Assembly: GCA_016342755.1 (NCBI GenBank)
Contig: JAEINS010000001.1
Span: 372,001 to 436,000 of the forward strand
Source of the DNA: Melioribacteraceae bacterium
Lineage (GTDB): Bacteria; Bacteroidota; Ignavibacteria; Ignavibacteriales; Melioribacteraceae
Direction of reading: 5' to 3'
Length of the DNA: 64,000 bases
The translations under genes were made by a program, and so were the position numbers. The notes beneath the pieces are model-generated. The model did not search any database and was not told where the DNA came from. It saw only the letters and a program-made list of their open reading frames with translations. Below, piece after piece: positions 61,953 to 64,000 of the stretch; position 1 is the first letter of the stretch; each line of letters begins with the position of its first letter.

Positions 61953-64000
61953 ATGAAAAATAGAATGATGTTATTTTTACTTATTGTAATTGGTACTGTT
62001 GCGTGTCAGCCAAAAATGAATCCGGCGGAGAAAATTTTTATTCCGGCAGTTTTTTCTAATAACATGGTATTGCAGGCTAATAAAAATATAACCGTGTGGG
62101 GAAAGGCTGATTCCAATTCGGATATTACCGTATGGATAGAGGACAATAGCGAGACTGCCCATTCTGATTCAGTTGGTAATTGGAAATTAGAACTTGATAA
62201 AATGAATTACGGCGGTCCTTACAAATTATTTGTCGCCGGCAAAGACACAACTGTATTTAATAATGTTATGATAGGTGAAGTCTGGTTATGTTCCGGTCAG
62301 TCAAATATGGAGTGGAATGTAAGAAAATCAGATAATGGTGAAGAAGAAGTTGCCAATGCTAATTATTATAAAATCAGATTGTTCACTGTGCCTAAGATAG
62401 TTTCAGAGAATCCTGAATTTGATTGCAACGGAGCCTGGGTAGAATGTACCTCTGAAACGGTTCCAAATTTTTCGGCGGTTGGCTATTTTTTCGGCAGAGA
62501 ATTACAACAGGAATTAGATGTTGCAATAGGGCTTATACATAGTTCCTGGGGCGGAACACCTGTTGAATCATGGATGGAAAAAGGGACATTAAATTCGGAT
62601 GAAGATTTTAAGCCTATACTGGATAGACAAAAAGAAAATTCAGAAAATTATCCGGAGAAATTTAAACAGTATAAAATGTTAATTCAACAACTTGAGAAAG
62701 ATGGTAAGAAACTGCCAACATATCAAACTGATAATGGAAATAATGGAGTTACGATAGGCTGGAATAAAAAGAATTATGACGATTCTAACTGGGAAATAAT
62801 GAAACTCCCTAAATATTGGGAAGATAATTCAGAACTAAATATTGATGGAGCAGTCTGGTTTAGAAAAAACATAGAAATACCGCAGGATTTTATTGGCAAA
62901 GAACTTATAGTGGAACTTGGTCCAATAGATGATTTTGATATTACATATTTTAATGAGAAAGAAATTGGAAGAACCGGTGAGGAGACTCCAAATTTTTATT
63001 CAACTCCAAGAAAGTATATAATTAAATCTGATTTAGTTAAGAGTGCTAATGTTCAAATATCAATCAGGGTATTCGACCAGTTTGGAGAAGGGGGTTTTGG
63101 AGGCGCACCGCTCGATATGAAGATATATTCGCTTGAAGATGATAAGAATGTTATTTATATAAATGGTGATTGGAAATACAAAATAGAAAAAAAACTTGAT
63201 CCGTCAGCAATTTCCGGTCCCGGCGGTAATGGTCTTCCCGCGGCACCTCAGGGTCCTGGTCATCCTCATACTCCAGCCGGACTATATAATGCAATGATTA
63301 ATCCGGTTGCTCCATATACGCTAAACGGATTTATTTGGTACCAAGGCGAAAATAATGCTTCACGTGCTTATCAGTATAGAAAACTTTTGCCCGCTATGAT
63401 TAAAGATTGGAGAAGTTTGTGGAATGATGAAAACTTATATTTTGGAATTGTTCAGCTTGCTAATTATATGGCAGTTAATAACGATCCGGGTGAAAGTGCA
63501 TGGGCTGAATTAAGGGAAGCACAATCATTAACAAGTTTTAACGATAAGAAAAACGGACTTGCTGTAACAATAGATATTGGTGAAGCTGATGACATACACC
63601 CGACCAATAAACAAGATGTTGGAAAAAGACTTGCCTATTGGGCACTGAATGATGCGTATAAAGCAAAGGGGTTTAATAATGGTACCAATGTCTTTTCTGG
63701 TCCAAAGTATAAAGCAATGCGTACGGAAGGTGATAAGATAATAATTGAGTTTGAATATACAGGGGAAGGACTAAAAACTAGAAATGGAGATGAGCTAAAA
63801 GGTTTTGCCGTTTCTGGTGATGATAAAAACTATGTCTGGGCAAAAGCAAAGATTGAAAAAAATAAAGTTATAGTTTGGAATGATAAGGTTAAAAGTCCGG
63901 TTGCGGTTCGTTATGCATGGGCTAATAATCCCGTATGTAACTTATATAATTCAGCTGAACTGCCTGCTATTCCGTTTAGAACGGATGATTGGCAAGGTGT
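61953..64000 (+). CDS. Sialate O-acetylesterase family protein, lipoprotein, 3' end cut by window edge
   Basis: At least 682 residues, open to the end of the window. AAGGAACTTAAG precedes the ATG. Lipobox TVAC (Cys18). SGNH-hydrolase fold: FIPAVFSNNMVLQ at the start, nucleophile Ser117 in CSGQSNMEW, HSSWGGTPVESWM, GFIWYQGENNASRAYQYR and DIHPTNKQD with the catalytic Asp/His. Between residues 240 and 420 a beta-sandwich is inserted (GWNKKNYDDSNWEIM, AVWFRKNIEIP), a common arrangement in this family. Removes O-acetyl groups from sugars, probably to clear the polymer for glycosidases. Confidence 0.9.
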   Translation, partial: MKNRMMLFLLIVIGTVACQPKMNPAEKIFIPAVFSNNMVLQANKNITVWGKADSNSDITVWIEDNSETAHSDSVGNWKLELDKMNYGGPYKLFVAGKDTTVFNNVMIGEVWLCSGQSNMEWNVRKSDNGEEEVANANYYKIRLFTVPKIVSENPEFDCNGAWVECTSETVPNFSAVGYFFGRELQQELDVAIGLIHSSWGGTPVESWMEKGTLNSDEDFKPILDRQKENSENYPEKFKQYKMLIQQLEKDGKKLPTYQTDNGNNGVTIGWNKKNYDDSNWEIMKLPKYWEDNSELNIDGAVWFRKNIEIPQDFIGKELIVELGPIDDFDITYFNEKEIGRTGEETPNFYSTPRKYIIKSDLVKSANVQISIRVFDQFGEGGFGGAPLDMKIYSLEDDKNVIYINGDWKYKIEKKLDPSAISGPGGNGLPAAPQGPGHPHTPAGLYNAMINPVAPYTLNGFIWYQGENNASRAYQYRKLLPAMIKDWRSLWNDENLYFGIVQLANYMAVNNDPGESAWAELREAQSLTSFNDKKNGLAVTIDIGEADDIHPTNKQDVGKRLAYWALNDAYKAKGFNNGTNVFSGPKYKAMRTEGDKIIIEFEYTGEGLKTRNGDELKGFAVSGDDKNYVWAKAKIEKNKVIVWNDKVKSPVAVRYAWANNPVCNLYNSAELPAIPFRTDDWQG

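Noticed and set aside
1-64000. Mobile element or genomic island ends
   Set aside because: No transposase, integrase, tRNA or flanking repeat was found, so transfer cannot be supported despite relics between genes.

Overview
The window is about 64 kb of AT-rich bacterial DNA devoted almost entirely to breaking down complex, probably sulfated and uronic-acid-containing, polysaccharides. The likely source is the Bacteroidota/Chlorobi-Ignavibacteriota side of the FCB group. The support is the C-terminal sorting domain of the protein at 54527-58399 (YPNPFNPTT..., ending in VEVKKMILIK), which is typical of type IX secretion substrates in Ignavibacteria-like bacteria, plus many short lipobox signals and Tat-type signals on sugar oxidoreductases. 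No rRNA, tRNA, transposase, integrase or CRISPR array was seen, and no transcription factor or SusC/SusD pair lies in the window, so this is not a classical Bacteroides-type PUL.

Layout. 1-4984: end of a Gfo/Idh/MocA oxidoreductase, a six-hairpin glycosidase-like protein, an exported VOC protein and a GH5-like enzyme. 5311-16879: arylsulfatase, two tandem pectin-lyase-fold proteins (the second seems to have lost its catalytic Asp pair), a GH106 rhamnosidase-like enzyme, a second sulfatase and a GH110 alpha-galactosidase. Decayed gene fragments lie between these genes, the clearest being a frameshifted GH2 N-terminus at 16990-17149. 17276-22381: oxidoreductase, TIM-barrel isomerase-like protein and DUF1080 protein, then a PL14-like protein and a GH5. 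22712-23971: an outer-membrane barrel of unknown function with its own terminator. 24083-35536: two URO-D-family proteins, GH3, a TauE/SafE exporter, another oxidoreductase, GH26 with an unusual C-terminal domain, a beta-helix protein and GH88.

35563-54375 is the most interesting part. Two transcription units diverge from a 517-bp region (44645-45161) that carries palindromes. The leftward unit encodes two Tat-exported oxidoreductases, a seven-site multiheme cytochrome c, a small His-containing membrane protein (possible cytochrome b), a discoidin-like protein, a GT-C glycosyltransferase and an ApbE flavinyltransferase, and it converges on a GT2. The rightward unit encodes an MFS sugar/nucleoside-type symporter, a cytoplasmic oxidoreductase, a fused TIM-barrel/DUF1080 protein, another TIM-barrel protein, a tetraheme NapC/NirT-type cytochrome fused to a SUMF1-like domain, and two more exported oxidoreductases. 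My inference is that this is a respiratory-chain-linked version of the oxidation/elimination (3-keto) route of glycoside cleavage: periplasmic oxidoreductases oxidise sugar rings, electrons pass between c-type cytochromes and the quinone pool, DUF1080 and TIM-barrel enzymes cleave and process the keto-glycosides, and the symporter takes up products. The sequence shows the parts and their arrangement; the electron coupling is not proven.

54527-64000: a large secreted GH30 with a T9SS tail, a DUF4380-like protein, a cytoplasmic GH2 beta-mannosidase and the start of a sialate-O-acetylesterase-like protein. Altogether the window holds eight Gfo/Idh/MocA proteins, at least eight glycosidase families, two sulfatases and one lyase-like enzyme, which points to a heteropolymer containing rhamnose, galactose, mannose/glucose, uronic acids, sulfate and acetyl groups. 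The actual substrate cannot be decided from sequence alone.
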